DNA of 64,000 nucleotides from positions 46,462 through 110,461 of the forward strand of contig JAAYCX010000097.1 of NCBI GenBank assembly GCA_012729555.1, written 5' to 3'. Position numbers and translations under genes: made by a program. Below the pieces are notes generated by a model. The model did no database searches. It was given only the letters and a program-made list of their open reading frames with translations, and was not told where the DNA came from. Shown here piece after piece: positions 17,483 to 27,623 of the stretch (within the stretch, counting starts at the first letter, position 1; every line of letters begins with the position of its first letter). This DNA comes from Acidobacteriota bacterium (GTDB lineage: Bacteria > Acidobacteriota > UBA6911).

Positions 17483-17502
17483 GGTTTTGCTTACACAAAA
17501 CC
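17483..17502 (-). promoter_or_regulatory. Perfect inverted repeat in the receptor's 5' region
   Basis: GGTTTTG and CAAAACC face each other across six bases, about 20 bases before the receptor start codon. Further upstream on the minus strand TTGCAA and TATTAA are 16 bases apart and could be the promoter. The repeat would lie in the leader, as an operator or RNA hairpin. It does not resemble a Fur box or a cobalamin riboswitch. Confidence 0.4.
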
Positions 17503-17577
17503 ACAATTAATAACAAATTATTACCGGATTGCAATAGCTAAGCGCAGAAAGTGGCCGCCGCCCGCGGGAGGGGAGCG

Positions 17578-18231
17578 CTAGCGGGCAAAGGCTTTCGCAC
17601 GCGCGCCGTGGCGGAAGAGACGCGTGGCCAGGGCCTTCATGGCGGGGGAGCACGCCGCCTCCTCGTAGGCGGCGCCCCGGGCGGCTTCGCGCCAGAAGGG
17701 GGGGAGGAGGTCGATTCTTCGGGCCATGCCGCCGTCGGGGTCGATGGCGGCGTAGTACACCTTCCTGAGGCCGGTGTTGATCAGGCGGGTGAGACACATG
17801 GGGCAGGGCTCCATGGAGCTGTAGAGCACCAGGTCCCCGGTCTCCCGGGGGTTGGCGGAACCCCTGAGGAGACGGATCCGGTCCTCCCAGCGGTTCAGCA
17901 CGTCCATTTCCGCGTGCAGGTCGCTGCGCCAGTAGGGGACATACTGCCGGTTGCGCCCCCGGGCCACGATGCCGCCGGACCCTTCGTGCGCGAGGCAGGC
18001 CCCGACGCCCCCGCTCCCTTCGCGCTTGGCGACCACCGCCTCCTGGAGGGTGACCAGGATGAAGGGATCGTGCGGATACCGGGAGTCGGGGCGGAGCGCC
18101 GCCACCTCCGCCTCGAGCGCCGCGATCTCCTCCGTCCCTTCGGCGTGAAGAGCGGCGGGGAGGCCCAGAAGGGCCCAGAGCACGACCGCCTTCGGGAAAA
18201 AGAATGACCCCAGATCACCCATGATCGTCAC
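17578..18231 (-). CDS. Exported nucleoside/cytidine deaminase-fold protein
   Basis: A 217-residue protein with the zinc-binding deaminase motifs HAE (106-108) and PCPMC (142-146), as in TadA/guanine deaminase relatives. Unlike those cytosolic enzymes it begins with a hydrophobic segment (about 11-30, ending ALHA) that looks like a Sec signal peptide, so it may act in the periplasm. A short helical stretch (31-50) precedes the catalytic domain. The substrate is unknown. The start could be residue 1 or the Met at residue 4. It lies downstream of the histidine kinase on the same strand, with a 78-base gap, and upstream of the TonB-dependent receptor. Confidence 0.8.
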   Translation of the reverse strand: MTIMGDLGSFFFPKAVVLWALLGLPAALHAEGTEEIAALEAEVAALRPDSRYPHDPFILVTLQEAVVAKREGSGGVGACLAHEGSGGIVARGRNRQYVPYWRSDLHAEMDVLNRWEDRIRLLRGSANPRETGDLVLYSSMEPCPMCLTRLINTGLRKVYYAAIDPDGGMARRIDLLPPFWREAARGAAYEEAACSPAMKALATRLFRHGARAKAFAR

Positions 18232-18309
18232 CGAGAGAAAAAAATCAGATGATACCCGGGCCGGACGGCGCGGGAAAGGGGAAAGTGCAGCCGGGGGATG
18301 AAGGCAGGA

Positions 18310-19974
18310 CTATTCCGTCCGGTCGGGAAGGGTGAAGTAGAAGGTGGACCCCCGCCCGGGCTCCGATTCCACCCAGATTCTCCCCCCGTGGCGCTCCACG
18401 ATCTTCTTGCACAGCGCCAGCCCGATGCCGGTCCCGGGGTACTTCTCCCGGGAATGCAGCCGTTTGAAGATGACGAAGATCCGCTCGCCGTGCTCCCGTT
18501 CCATCCCGATCCCGTTGTCGGTGACCCGGAAGAGCCAGCCGCCGCGCTCCCGCCGCGCGCCGACGTGGATCCGCAGGGGGTCGGCCGAGCGGAATTTGAT
18601 CGCGTTTTCCACCAGGTTCTGGAATACCTGGCAGAGAAGCGTCGCGTCCGCGTGCACGACCGGCATCGAGTCGGTCGTAATCACGGCCCCCGATTCCCCG
18701 ATCATCCCCTTGAGGGCGTCGAGCGCCCGGTCGAGGGAATCCCGCGCGTTCCCGGGCTGGATCGACAGCGCGCTCCCCACCCGCGCGTAGGCGAGCAGGT
18801 CGTCGATCAGCTGCTGCATGCGCCTTGCGCCGTCGACGGCGAAACCGATGTACTCGTGGGCCCGGGCGTCGAGCTGGTCGCGGTACCGGTCCTCGAGGAT
18901 CTGGACGAAACCGGTGACCGTGCGCAGCGGTTCCCTCAGGTCGTGACTGGAGACATAAGCGAACTGTTCGAGGTCCCGGTTGGATCGGGCCAGTTCCTCC
19001 GCCGTGTGCCTCAGCGACAGCTCCCCCTGCATGCGGATCAGGGCCGCCGCCACCTGGCCCCCGATCGCCTTCATGAGAGACACGTCATCGGGGGGAAAGG
19101 CCGCCTTGTCGCGCGTTCCGAACGAAAGCGTCCCCAGGACGCGGCCGTCGGCGGCCTCGAGGGGGTGGCAGGCGTAGGCGCGCAGGCCCGCACCGCAGAG
19201 GAGGGCGAGTTCCCCTTCGGGTTCCGCAGGAATGTTCTCGGCCACGACGCGGCGGCCGTCCCGGGCGGCCACGCCGCTGATCCCCTGGCCGTAGTCAAGC
19301 CACTCGATCCGCTCCCTCTCCCCGCGCGAAACGCCCAGGGCGACGGCGAGCCGGAGCCGACCCGATCTTTCATCCGCGAGGAAACAGAGCGCCACCTGGC
19401 AGGAGAGGTATTCCATCACCCTCCGGCAGATCGACTCCACGGCCGGCTGCAGCTCGGCCGACCGCAGCAGCTGCTCCGCCGTTCCCGCCAGGAGTTCGAA
19501 CCGGCGCATGCTGCGCTCGAGCGCCTCGTCGGCCAGCTTGCGGGCGGTGATATCGAGCACCATCCCGACCGACCGGGTTACCCGTCCCGTGGCGCTTCGC
19601 GTGTGCTGACACTTCTCCAGCACCCAGCGGATTTCACCCGTCTTCGGGCGGAGCACCCGGTAGGCGATCTCGTACCCCCCGCCGCCCGGTCGCAGGGAGC
19701 GGGCGTAGGCTTCCCGCGCGGCTTCGCGGTCCTCGGGGAAGACCCTTTCGACGAACGCCCCGTAGGAGGGGGCGAACTCCCCCGGCTCGGCGCCGAAAAT
19801 GCGGTAGGCTTCGTCGGACCAGGAAAGGGTGCCGTGGACGAGGTCCAGTTCCCAGCTGCCCATGTGGGCGATCGCCTCGGCCCGGGCGAGTCTCAGCTCG
19901 TGCCCCCGCCGGGGCCTTCGCCCCGGGCGACGGTGCCTCTCGCCTCCGCCCTTCCCGGTTCTCGTGTTGGGCAT
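18310..19974 (-). CDS. PAS-GAF sensor histidine kinase
   Basis: A 554-residue soluble sensor kinase. A PAS domain covers about 35-155 (GSWELDLVHGTLSWSDEAYRIFG), a GAF domain about 160-310, and a HisKA domain starts near 335 with YVSSHDLREPLRTV, where the His is the phosphorylation site. The ATPase domain has the N box NLVENAIKF, G1 DNGIGM, F box and G2 GTGIGLALCKKI. No membrane helix is seen, so it should sense a cytoplasmic signal. No response regulator is adjacent. It is divergent from the ArsR-family gene, sharing the 113-base intergenic region. The first about 25 residues are Arg/Gly-rich and may not be translated. Confidence 0.9.
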   Translation of the reverse strand: MPNTRTGKGGGERHRRPGRRPRRGHELRLARAEAIAHMGSWELDLVHGTLSWSDEAYRIFGAEPGEFAPSYGAFVERVFPEDREAAREAYARSLRPGGGGYEIAYRVLRPKTGEIRWVLEKCQHTRSATGRVTRSVGMVLDITARKLADEALERSMRRFELLAGTAEQLLRSAELQPAVESICRRVMEYLSCQVALCFLADERSGRLRLAVALGVSRGERERIEWLDYGQGISGVAARDGRRVVAENIPAEPEGELALLCGAGLRAYACHPLEAADGRVLGTLSFGTRDKAAFPPDDVSLMKAIGGQVAAALIRMQGELSLRHTAEELARSNRDLEQFAYVSSHDLREPLRTVTGFVQILEDRYRDQLDARAHEYIGFAVDGARRMQQLIDDLLAYARVGSALSIQPGNARDSLDRALDALKGMIGESGAVITTDSMPVVHADATLLCQVFQNLVENAIKFRSADPLRIHVGARRERGGWLFRVTDNGIGMEREHGERIFVIFKRLHSREKYPGTGIGLALCKKIVERHGGRIWVESEPGRGSTFYFTLPDRTE

Positions 19975-20031
19975 ACGCGTCTCCGCGCGCTCGTGGAAAT
20001 CCGGCCTATCGTATCACGGGTCCGGTTCCGG

Positions 20032-20060
20032 TTGACAGCGCGAAGGGGAACCGTTATATT
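20032..20060 (+). promoter_or_regulatory. Strong sigma70-type promoter of the efflux operon
   Basis: TTGACA (20032-20037) and TATATT (20055-20060) are exactly 17 bases apart, placing the transcript start near 20067 and the ArsR start codon at 20088. Confidence 0.8.
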
Positions 20061-20078
20061 GTTCCTGTTTTGGGGAAC
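20045..20078. promoter_or_regulatory. Overlapping palindromic operator in the ArsR promoter
   Basis: GGGGAAC occurs at 20045-20051 and again at 20072-20078, with GTTCC at 20061-20065 between them. The middle element can pair as an inverted repeat with either neighbour (GGAAC-N9-GTTCC and GTTCC-N8-GGAAC). The array covers the -10 box and the transcript start, the typical place for an autorepressing ArsR protein. Confidence 0.6.
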
Positions 20079-20087
20079 TATAATACT

Positions 20088-20447
20088 ATGAAACATGGAA
20101 ACCCTAGCAAGTCGGTGATGGACAAAATTTTCCGGATGCAATGCTCCATCTGCAAGGCGCTGGGGCACCCCCTGCGGCTGGCCATCGTGGACCGGCTCAG
20201 CGGGGGGGAGGCCCCCGCCGCGGACCTGATCGCCGACCTGGAGCTTTCGAAAGCGACGCTGTCCAAACACATGTCGCTGTTGACGCGCGAGGGGATCGTC
20301 GAGCCGCGGCGCGAGGGGAGGCGCATCTTCTACCGCCTCACCGACCCGGAGATCCACAAGGCCTGCGCCATCATGCGCTCCATCCTCTACCGGAGGCTGA
20401 AAGCCGGGGAGAGGCTGGCCTCCGCGATGCATCCGGCCGCAGTCTGA
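20088..20447 (+). CDS. ArsR-family transcriptional regulator
   Basis: A 119-residue winged-helix repressor. The recognition helix region is LSKATLSKHMSLLTREGIVEPRREGRRIFYRL. A C19-x-x-C22 pair in the first helix could bind a metal or respond to thiol oxidation, but the ELCVCDL-type arsenic motif is absent. It is the first gene of the efflux operon and its promoter carries palindromic sites, so it probably represses its own operon and releases on binding an inducer. The ATG at 20088 was taken as start; a TTG at 20070 in frame lies too close to the expected transcript start. Confidence 0.85.
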   Translation: MKHGNPSKSVMDKIFRMQCSICKALGHPLRLAIVDRLSGGEAPAADLIADLELSKATLSKHMSLLTREGIVEPRREGRRIFYRLTDPEIHKACAIMRSILYRRLKAGERLASAMHPAAV

Positions 20448-20486
20448 CCGCCGGAAAAGATTCGAACCCATCGTTCAGGTGCGACC

Positions 20487-21884
20487 ATGCATACGAAACC
20501 CAGACTACGGACCCTGTCCATGGCGCTGCCGTCCATGGCGTTGCTGTCCATGGCGCTGCTGTCCCTTCCACCCGCGGCCGCAGCGGCGGACGAAGAACCG
20601 CTCAGCCTGGCCGAGGCGGCCGAGCGGGCGCTCGCGCACAACCCGGACCTTGCCGTCGACCTGCCGGGACTCGAGGCCGCGCATCTCCGGTTCGAGGGAA
20701 CCCGGGCGGGGTACCTCCCCCGGATCGATTTCCAACACTCCTACGAGGCGGGCGACAACCCGGTGTTCGTCTTCAGCACCCTGCTGGGCCAGGAGCGGTT
20801 CACGGCCGCCAACTTCGCGCTGGAGGAACTCAACACGCCCGACCCGCTCGACAACCTCAAGACGCGCGTCACGGCCAGGCAGGTCGTGTGGGACTTCGGC
20901 CGGACCCGCAGCCTGAGGAAACAGGCCGAAACCGGGATCGCCGTCGCCGATCTCGCCCACGAGGCGCATCGGCAGCGGGTCCTGATGGACCTTTTCCAGG
21001 CCTACTACGCCCATTCGCTCGCCCGGGCGGCCCTCGAAACCGCCGGGATCGCCCTGCGTTCGGCCGAGGCCATAGAGTCGCAGGCGCGCACGCGCGTGGA
21101 GAGCGGGGTGGCGGTGGATTCGGACCTGCTCCGCAGCCAGGTTCACCTGTCCGAGGCCCGGCAGCGCCTCATCCAGGCCGAGGGCGACCTGGAAAGCTCC
21201 CGGGCGCACCTGAACCGGCTGATGGGACGGCCGCTCGACCTCCCTGCCGGAGCGACCGCCCCCCTCGCCCCGACGCTCCTCCCCCTCCCCGCGGAGGAGG
21301 GGTTGCTTTCGGAGCAGAAACGCCGCCGGCCGGACTACCAGGCGCTCCTCGCCGAACTGCGGCAGGCCCAAGCCCTGGCCGACTCGAGGAAGAAGGAGTT
21401 CTACCCCGTCATCGCGGGTTTCGGCGCGTGGGAAGCGAACCACCCCTCCCTTGACGGACCGGGGGGAAACAACTGGAGCGCGGGGCTCTCCCTCGACTGG
21501 AACCTGTTCGCCGGCGGCGCCGACCGGGCCGCCCTCGGGGCGGCGAGGCAGGAACAGGAACGGAAAAAGCGACAGGCGGAGGCCATGGAATCGGCGATGG
21601 CGCTCGAGATCAGGAGGGCCCTCATCCGGCAGCGGGCGGCGGAAAAGCAGGTCCAGGCGGCGCTTTCCGCCGAGGGGCAGAGCGAGGAAGGCCTCAGGAT
21701 CCTCGAGAACCGTTACGAGGCGGGCCTGGCGACGATGACCGACCTGCTGTCGGCCGAGGCCGCCCGCAGCGGCGCGCGCACCCGGCTGGCGGAGGCCGTT
21801 TACCGTTATCGCGTCAGCTGCGCCGAGGTGGAATACGCCGCGGGGACGCTCGCGCCCTCATCCCCGGCGATGAGCCTGCGGTAA
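20487..21884 (+). CDS. TolC-family outer-membrane efflux protein
   Basis: A 465-residue outer-membrane channel subunit with a signal peptide (about 1-32) and two OEP repeats rich in coiled coil (about 38-230 and 250-450). It begins after the signal with LSLAEAAERALAHNPDLAV, typical of TolC proteins. It would form the exit duct for the adjacent HlyD/RND pump. The signal peptide contains a threefold 15-base DNA repeat giving the peptide repeat SMAL(P/L). The gap to the adaptor gene is 29 bases. Confidence 0.9.
   Translation: MHTKPRLRTLSMALPSMALLSMALLSLPPAAAAADEEPLSLAEAAERALAHNPDLAVDLPGLEAAHLRFEGTRAGYLPRIDFQHSYEAGDNPVFVFSTLLGQERFTAANFALEELNTPDPLDNLKTRVTARQVVWDFGRTRSLRKQAETGIAVADLAHEAHRQRVLMDLFQAYYAHSLARAALETAGIALRSAEAIESQARTRVESGVAVDSDLLRSQVHLSEARQRLIQAEGDLESSRAHLNRLMGRPLDLPAGATAPLAPTLLPLPAEEGLLSEQKRRRPDYQALLAELRQAQALADSRKKEFYPVIAGFGAWEANHPSLDGPGGNNWSAGLSLDWNLFAGGADRAALGAARQEQERKKRQAEAMESAMALEIRRALIRQRAAEKQVQAALSAEGQSEEGLRILENRYEAGLATMTDLLSAEAARSGARTRLAEAVYRYRVSCAEVEYAAGTLAPSSPAMSLR
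20517..20561 (+). repeat. Three tandem 15-bp units inside the TolC signal peptide
   Basis: Units at 20517-20531, 20532-20546 and 20547-20561 share TCCATGGCGYTGCYG. They lengthen the hydrophobic core of the signal peptide by five residues each and supply extra in-frame ATG codons. Confidence 0.8.
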
Positions 21885-21913
21885 ATACCCTCACGGGAGA
21901 AAAGGACCGACCT

Positions 21914-23110
21914 ATGAAAACCAAAACCTTGCTCTGGACCGTTCTGGCGGCCGCCATGCTGCAGGGGGCGTGCGGCGGACGGCCCGAACCGTCCGCCGGC
22001 TCCGCCCCGGAGCCGGTCGCCGCGCCCCTGGTCGAACTCCGGCCGGAATCGGTCCCCACCGTCGCGCAAGCCCCCGGGAGCGTCCAGCCCAGGGAGCGGA
22101 TCCGGCTGGCGTCGCAGGTCCAGGGGCACGTCCGCGCGGTCCACGTGCGGGTCGGGGACGCCGTCCCCCGGGGAAGACTCCTGGCCTCGCTGGACGCGAG
22201 GGACGCCGAAAGCCAGAAAACGGCGGCGCTCTCCGCGATAAGGGAGGCGGAGGGCGCCCTGTCGGAAGCGCGGAGGGCGCACCAGGCCGCCCTCGAAATG
22301 AAGGCGGCGGCCGAGGCCTCGGACGACCTCGCGACCCAGACCCTGGCCCGCTATGAAAAGCTTTTCTCCTCCCGCTCGGTCTCCCCCCAGGAAATCGACG
22401 AAGTCCGCATGCGGCAGAAAACCGCCAGGGCGGAACTGGCCGCGCGCGAGGCCCAGGCCGCGGCGGCGATGGAGCGCATCGGGCAGGTCGAGGCCCGGAT
22501 AGCCCAGGCGACGGCGCAATCCGGGCGGACCGACGTGCTGCTGGGCTGGAGCGAGATCCAGGCCCCTGCCGCCGGGAGGATCGTCGAATTGTCGGTGGAC
22601 CCGGGAACCGCCTTGTTTCCCGGCACCCCGCTGCTGGTGATCGAGACCACCGACCGTCCGCAGGTCGTCGCCCACCTCCCCTCGGCTCATGCCGGCGCCC
22701 TCCGGGCGGGGATGAAGGTCCGGGTCCGGGGCGGCGCCGGGGAGGACGCCATCGAGGGGCGGGTGTCGGAGATCGTGCCGGTGTCCGACCCGGGGACGCA
22801 CACGGTCGAGTTCAAGGTCGATCTGCCCGCAGGCGCCTCGGCGCCGAGCGGCCGGTTCATGAAGGTCGAGGTGCCGGTCGGGACCCGCAGCGTCCTGCTG
22901 GCGCCCAGGGAAGCGGTCCGGACGACGGGCCAGCTGACCGGGCTGTTCGTCATCGCCGCCGACTCGAGGGCCTTCTTCCGCCTGGTCAAGCTGGCCCCCT
23001 ACGACGAGGCGCGGGTGGAGATCCTGTCCGGCGTGCGGCCCGGGGAAACCATCGTGGCACGCCCGGACGGAGGCATCACCGACGGGATCCGGGTACAGGC
23101 AGGCCGATAA
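21914..23110 (+). CDS. RND efflux periplasmic adaptor (HlyD/MFP), lipoprotein
   Basis: A 398-residue membrane fusion protein. The N-terminus ends in LQGAC with Cys at residue 20, a lipobox, so it is probably anchored by lipid. A biotinyl-lipoyl half ([22 protein letters not shown]), a coiled-coil hairpin with many Ala/Glu/Arg (about 90-200), the second lipoyl half ([18 protein letters not shown]) and beta-barrel domains follow. It bridges the RND pump and TolC. It lies 13 bases before the pump gene. Confidence 0.92.
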   Translation: MKTKTLLWTVLAAAMLQGACGGRPEPSAGSAPEPVAAPLVELRPESVPTVAQAPGSVQPRERIRLASQVQGHVRAVHVRVGDAVPRGRLLASLDARDAESQKTAALSAIREAEGALSEARRAHQAALEMKAAAEASDDLATQTLARYEKLFSSRSVSPQEIDEVRMRQKTARAELAAREAQAAAAMERIGQVEARIAQATAQSGRTDVLLGWSEIQAPAAGRIVELSVDPGTALFPGTPLLVIETTDRPQVVAHLPSAHAGALRAGMKVRVRGGAGEDAIEGRVSEIVPVSDPGTHTVEFKVDLPAGASAPSGRFMKVEVPVGTRSVLLAPREAVRTTGQLTGLFVIAADSRAFFRLVKLAPYDEARVEILSGVRPGETIVARPDGGITDGIRVQAGR

Positions 23111-23123
23111 GGAGACTCTCCTC

Positions 23124-26100
23124 ATGAGCAAACCGCAGATCGCGGGCCGGCTGGCCCGGGCCTTTATCCACTCCAAGCTCACTCCCCTCATCCTGCTGGC
23201 GTCGGTCTCGCTCGGCGTCGCCGCCGTGGTGATGCTCCCCAGGGAGGAGGAGCCCCAGATCATCGTCCCCATGATCGATGTCATGGTCTCCTTCCCCGGC
23301 GCCTCCGCCCGGGAGGTGGAAACCCGCATCACCCGGCCGATGGAGCGCCTGCTGTGGGAAATCCCCGGGGTGGAGTACGTCTACACCACCTCCAGCCCGG
23401 GGTCGAGCATGGCCATCGTCCGCTTCTACGTGGGGGAGGACGAGGAAGAGAGCATCGTCCGCCTCAACCAGAAGATGTTCGCCAATTTCGACCTGATCCC
23501 GCCCGGGGCTTCGCAGCCCCTGGTCAAGCCCCGCTCGATCGACGACGTCCCCTTCCTCGCGCTCACGCTCTGGAGCCGGGAACTGGACGGCTTCGCCCTC
23601 CGGCGCGCGGCGGCGGAACTGCGCCACGACCTCGAGCGGATCCCCGACATTTCCGAAACCCGCATCCTCGGGGGGCAGCGCCGCATGGTGCGGGTCGAGC
23701 CGGACCTTTCGAAACTGGCCTCCTACGGCATCGGACCCACCGAGATCGCCGGGCTGCTCGAGATGGAAAACCGCGAGGCGCACGCGGGCACCGTCACCCG
23801 CGGTGACGAGGCGATCGCCGTCCACATCGACGGGTTCTTCAGGGACGCCGGGGAGCTCGAGCGCCTCGTCGTCGGCGCCCGGGACGGCGTCCCCGTCTAC
23901 CTCGGCGACGTCGCACGCGTCATCGACGGGCCGGAGGAACCGGCCGATTACGTCCTCTTCTCCCCCGGGCCCGCCGCGGAAGGGACGGGGGTCGGGGCCG
24001 GCGCCCCGGCGCCCGCCGTCACCCTCACCTTCGCCAAGCGGAAGGGGAAAAACGCCGTGGCGCTCTCGGAAGCGGTGCTCGAGAAAGCCGAGCGCTTCCG
24101 CCGGGGGCATCTGCCCGCCTCGATCGAAATGACGGTCACGCGCAACTACGGCGAGACGGCCGCGGAGAAATCGAACGAACTCCTGCTCCACATGATGATC
24201 GCCATCGTCTCGGTGACGCTGCTGATCTGGCTGGCTCTCGGGTTGCGGGAGGCGGGCGTCGTCGCCGTGGCCATCCCGGTCACCCTGGCCCTCACCCTGG
24301 TGGTCTTCCTCCTCTACGGATACACCCTCAACCGGATCACGCTCTTCGCCCTCATCTTCTCCATCGGGATCCTCGTCGACGACGCCATCGTCGTCATCGA
24401 AAACATGGTGCGGCACCGGCGACTGCCGGAAAACCGCCATCGCTCCTTCACCGAGGTGGCGGTGGAGGCGGTCAACGAGGTCGGCAACCCGACCATCCTC
24501 GCCACCTTCACCGTGATCGCCGCCATCCTGCCGATGGCGCTGGTGCGCGGGCTGATGGGCCCCTACATGCGTCCGATCCCGATCGGCGCCTCGGCGGCCA
24601 TGATCTTTTCCCTGCTGGTGGCCTTCGTCGTCACCCCCTGGGCCGCGGTGCGCCTGATGCGCAAAATCTCCCCGAAGCACGAGGCGGGGGAAAAGGAGGA
24701 CCGCTCGACCCGGCTCTACCGCCGCTTCATGGGCAGGGTCCTCTCAAGCGACAGGAACCAGTGGGCGTTCCTGGGGCTGGTCCTGCTCCTGCTCCTGGGG
24801 GCCATGAGCATGGTCGCTTTCAAGTTCGTCATCGTCAAGATGCTCCCGTTCGACAACAAGAGCGAATTCCAGGTCATCGTGGACATGCCGGAAGGGACCA
24901 GCCTGGAAAGGACGGCGGCCGCGACCCGCGCGCTGGCCGTGGAACTCGACCGGATCCCCGAGATCACCGAGACCATCAGCTATATCGGGACCGCGTCCCC
25001 CTACAATTTCAACGGGCTGGTGCGCCACTACTACCTGCGCAGCGGGGACAACGTGGCCGACATCCAGGTCAACCTCGCCCCCAAGGGGGAGCGCTCCCGG
25101 CAGAGCCACGACATCGCGCGCAGGGTGAGGGAGATCCTCGAACCGGTCGCCGCCGCCCACGGGGTCCGGATGAAGGTGTCGGAAGTCCCCCCGGGGCCGC
25201 CCGTGCTCCAGACGCTCGTGGCCGAGGTGTACGGGCCCGATTACGAACGGCAGGTCGAGCTGGCCGCGCGGTTGCGCGCGATGATGGCGGAAACCCCCGG
25301 CGTGGTCGACATCGACTGGTACGTCGAGGACCCGCAGCCCGAGCTCCTCTTCCGGCTGGACCGGCTGAAAGCGTCCCTGGCGGGGGTGTCGGCGGCCGAA
25401 GTCCAGCAGGCGGTGACCATCGCCCTCGGCGGGGCCCGGGCCGGGCTGCTGCACCAGGACCGCGAGGCGGAGGACGTCCACATCGTCGTCCGGCTCCCCC
25501 TGGCCGACCGCTCCAGCGTGACGGCGCTCGACAGTCTCCGGGTCGCCTCGAGTTCCGGGGCCCTGGTCCCGCTCGGGGAACTCGGGGAGTGGGAGCGGGG
25601 GGAGCGGGAGCGGAACATCTACCACAAGAACCTGATGCCCGTCGTCTACGTCACCGCCGATGTCGCCGGGCGCGAGGAGAGCCCCGTCTACCCGATCCTG
25701 GCCATGAACAGGAAGATCGCGGCGATGGAGCTCCCCGAGGGGTACCGTCTCGAGACCTTCACCGCCCGCCAGCCCTCCTCGAGCGACCGGCTGGCGATGA
25801 AGTGGGACGGGGAGTGGCACATCACCTACGAGGTCTTCCGCGACCTCGGCCTGGCCTTCGCCGCCGTCCTCATCCTGATCTATATCCTGGTGGTGGCCTG
25901 GTTCCAGAGCTTCAAGACCCCGCTCGTGATCATGGCCGCCATCCCCTTTTCCCTGGTGGGGATCCTCCCGGGACACTGGGCGATGGGCGCCTTCTTCACG
26001 GCCACCTCCATGATAGGCTTCATCGCGGGGGCCGGCATCGTGGTGCGCAACTCCATCATCCTGGTCGATTTCATCGAACTGCGCCTGGCGGCCGGGGTGC

Positions 26101-26342
26101 CGCTCGCCGAGGCGGTGGTGGACGCCGGCGCCGTGCGCTTCCGCCCCATGATGCTCACGGCGGCGGCCGTGGTGGTGGGGGCCGCCGTAATCCTGGCCGA
26201 CCCCATCTTCCAGGGATTGGCCATCTCGCTGATGGCGGGGGAGGTCGCCTCCCTCCTCCTGAGCCGGATGACGGTCCCGATCCTGTTCTACCGGATGCGG
26301 CGGCGGGAACTGCGTCACGCCCCCGCGCCGGTCAGCCAATGA
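23124..26342 (+). CDS. RND-family efflux permease (AcrB-type)
   Basis: A 1072-residue inner-membrane pump with the usual 12 helices and two large periplasmic loops. The proton-relay helix contains [20 protein letters not shown] with paired Asp. It falls in the broad hydrophobe/amphiphile (AcrB-like) group rather than the CusA heavy-metal group, because the metal-binding Met set is not evident. It exports an unknown compound together with the adaptor and TolC gene. The following small membrane protein gene starts 11 bases after its stop. Confidence 0.93.
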   Translation: MSKPQIAGRLARAFIHSKLTPLILLASVSLGVAAVVMLPREEEPQIIVPMIDVMVSFPGASAREVETRITRPMERLLWEIPGVEYVYTTSSPGSSMAIVRFYVGEDEEESIVRLNQKMFANFDLIPPGASQPLVKPRSIDDVPFLALTLWSRELDGFALRRAAAELRHDLERIPDISETRILGGQRRMVRVEPDLSKLASYGIGPTEIAGLLEMENREAHAGTVTRGDEAIAVHIDGFFRDAGELERLVVGARDGVPVYLGDVARVIDGPEEPADYVLFSPGPAAEGTGVGAGAPAPAVTLTFAKRKGKNAVALSEAVLEKAERFRRGHLPASIEMTVTRNYGETAAEKSNELLLHMMIAIVSVTLLIWLALGLREAGVVAVAIPVTLALTLVVFLLYGYTLNRITLFALIFSIGILVDDAIVVIENMVRHRRLPENRHRSFTEVAVEAVNEVGNPTILATFTVIAAILPMALVRGLMGPYMRPIPIGASAAMIFSLLVAFVVTPWAAVRLMRKISPKHEAGEKEDRSTRLYRRFMGRVLSSDRNQWAFLGLVLLLLLGAMSMVAFKFVIVKMLPFDNKSEFQVIVDMPEGTSLERTAAATRALAVELDRIPEITETISYIGTASPYNFNGLVRHYYLRSGDNVADIQVNLAPKGERSRQSHDIARRVREILEPVAAAHGVRMKVSEVPPGPPVLQTLVAEVYGPDYERQVELAARLRAMMAETPGVVDIDWYVEDPQPELLFRLDRLKASLAGVSAAEVQQAVTIALGGARAGLLHQDREAEDVHIVVRLPLADRSSVTALDSLRVASSSGALVPLGELGEWERGERERNIYHKNLMPVVYVTADVAGREESPVYPILAMNRKIAAMELPEGYRLETFTARQPSSSDRLAMKWDGEWHITYEVFRDLGLAFAAVLILIYILVVAWFQSFKTPLVIMAAIPFSLVGILPGHWAMGAFFTATSMIGFIAGAGIVVRNSIILVDFIELRLAAGVPLAEAVVDAGAVRFRPMMLTAAAVVVGAAVILADPIFQGLAISLMAGEVASLLLSRMTVPILFYRMRRRELRHAPAPVSQ

Positions 26343-26353
26343 AGGAGTTCCCG

Positions 26354-26563
26354 ATGACGACGATGACGATGGAAAGATGGATCCGCCTGATCGCCGGCAG
26401 CTTCATTCTCCTCAGCCTCGCCCTGGCCCACTGGGTGCACCCCGGGTGGCTCTGGTTCACCGCCTTCGTGGGCGCCAACCTCCTGCAATCGGCCCTGACC
26501 CGCTGGTGCCTGATGGAGAACATCCTGGCCCGCCTGGGCGTGGCGAAAAAGCGGAACCCGTGA
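26354..26563 (+). CDS. DUF2892-family small membrane protein
   Basis: A 69-residue protein with two hydrophobic helices, MERWIRLIAGSFILLSLAL and WLWFTAFVGANLLQSAL, ending in the conserved RWCLMENILARLG. This is the YgaP-type membrane domain (DUF2892), often found with rhodanese domains or in ArsR-linked operons. The start at 26354 has AAGGAG six bases before it; an ATG at 26339 overlapping the pump stop is less likely. It closes the efflux operon. Function not established. Confidence 0.82.
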   Translation: MTTMTMERWIRLIAGSFILLSLALAHWVHPGWLWFTAFVGANLLQSALTRWCLMENILARLGVAKKRNP

Positions 26564-26648
26564 CCCCGCCGGGCGTCTTAAAAAGGGGCCGGGCGTCTGG
26601 TACCCTTAGGCGAATGGCGGGCGGATCCCGTATTGGAGGCAGAGTCGC

Positions 26649-27533
26649 ATGAAGAGAGTCCTGTTGTTTCTGGTAACCAACGTGGCCGTCGTCCTGGTGC
26701 TCGGCGTGGTGCTGAGCCTCCTGGGGGTGGACCGCATCCTGGACGAACAGGGGGTCGGGCTCGACATGAGGAGCCTCCTCGTCTTCGCCGCCGTGTTCGG
26801 CATGGGGGGGTCCTTCATCTCGCTCGCCATGTCGAAATGGACCGCCAGGCGGATGATGGGGGCCCAGGTCATCGCCTCCCCCCGCAGCGAAACCGAGATC
26901 TGGCTGTTCGAAACGGTCCGGCGCCAGGCGGGGCAGGCGGGCATAGGGATGCCCGAAGTGGCGGTCTTCGACTCCCCCGACCCGAACGCCTTCGCCACCG
27001 GTATGCGGCGCAACTCGGCCCTGGTGGCCGTGAGCACGGGGCTGCTCCGTTCGATGAACCGGGAAGAGGTCGAGGCGGTGCTGGGCCACGAGATCAGCCA
27101 CGTGGCCAACGGCGACATGGTGACGCTGGCCCTGATCCAGGGGGTCGTCAACACCTTCGTCATCGTCGCCTCCCGGGTCGTGGGGCACCTCGTCGACCGC
27201 GTGGTGCTGAAGACCGAGCGCGGCCACGGGCCCGCCTTCTACATCACCTCCATCGCCGCCCAGCTCCTCTTCGGACTGCTGGCCAGCGTCGTCGTCTTCT
27301 ATTTCAGCCGGCAGCGGGAGTTCCGGGCCGACGCCGGGTCGGCCCGCATCGCCGGGCGCGAGCCGATGATCGCCGCCCTGGAGAAACTCCGGCGCGCCTC
27401 CGGCCGGGCCGGGCTCCCCGACCAGATGGCGGCCTTCGGGATCTCGGGGAAAGGGGCCGGCGGGATCCGGCGCCTGTTCATGACCCACCCCCCGCTCGAG
27501 GAGCGGATCGAAGCCCTCCGGCGTCTCCACTGA
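26649..27533 (+). CDS. htpX: Membrane zinc metalloprotease HtpX (M48)
   Basis: A 294-residue M48 protease that degrades damaged membrane proteins. Two N-terminal helices (about 4-24 and 36-56) precede the catalytic site HEISH (near residue 151), with two further hydrophobic segments and the third zinc ligand Glu in QREFRADA. The length equals E. coli HtpX. GGAGG lies before the start. Direct copies of GCCGGGCGTCT occur twice in the gap after the efflux operon, without an evident promoter. Confidence 0.93.
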   Translation: MKRVLLFLVTNVAVVLVLGVVLSLLGVDRILDEQGVGLDMRSLLVFAAVFGMGGSFISLAMSKWTARRMMGAQVIASPRSETEIWLFETVRRQAGQAGIGMPEVAVFDSPDPNAFATGMRRNSALVAVSTGLLRSMNREEVEAVLGHEISHVANGDMVTLALIQGVVNTFVIVASRVVGHLVDRVVLKTERGHGPAFYITSIAAQLLFGLLASVVVFYFSRQREFRADAGSARIAGREPMIAALEKLRRASGRAGLPDQMAAFGISGKGAGGIRRLFMTHPPLEERIEALRRLH

Positions 27534-27623
27534 CAGGGGGCTGGACGCCCGCCTAGGTGTGGGCGTAACATTTCAGCTGTCCGTAGTGCATCGCAGTACC
27601 CTCTCGGAAAGGGAGTTGACCGT

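Noticed and set aside
20070..20087. TTG at 20070 as the ArsR start
   Set aside because: It lies only a few bases from the predicted transcript start and inside the operator; the ATG at 20088 has a G-rich site upstream.
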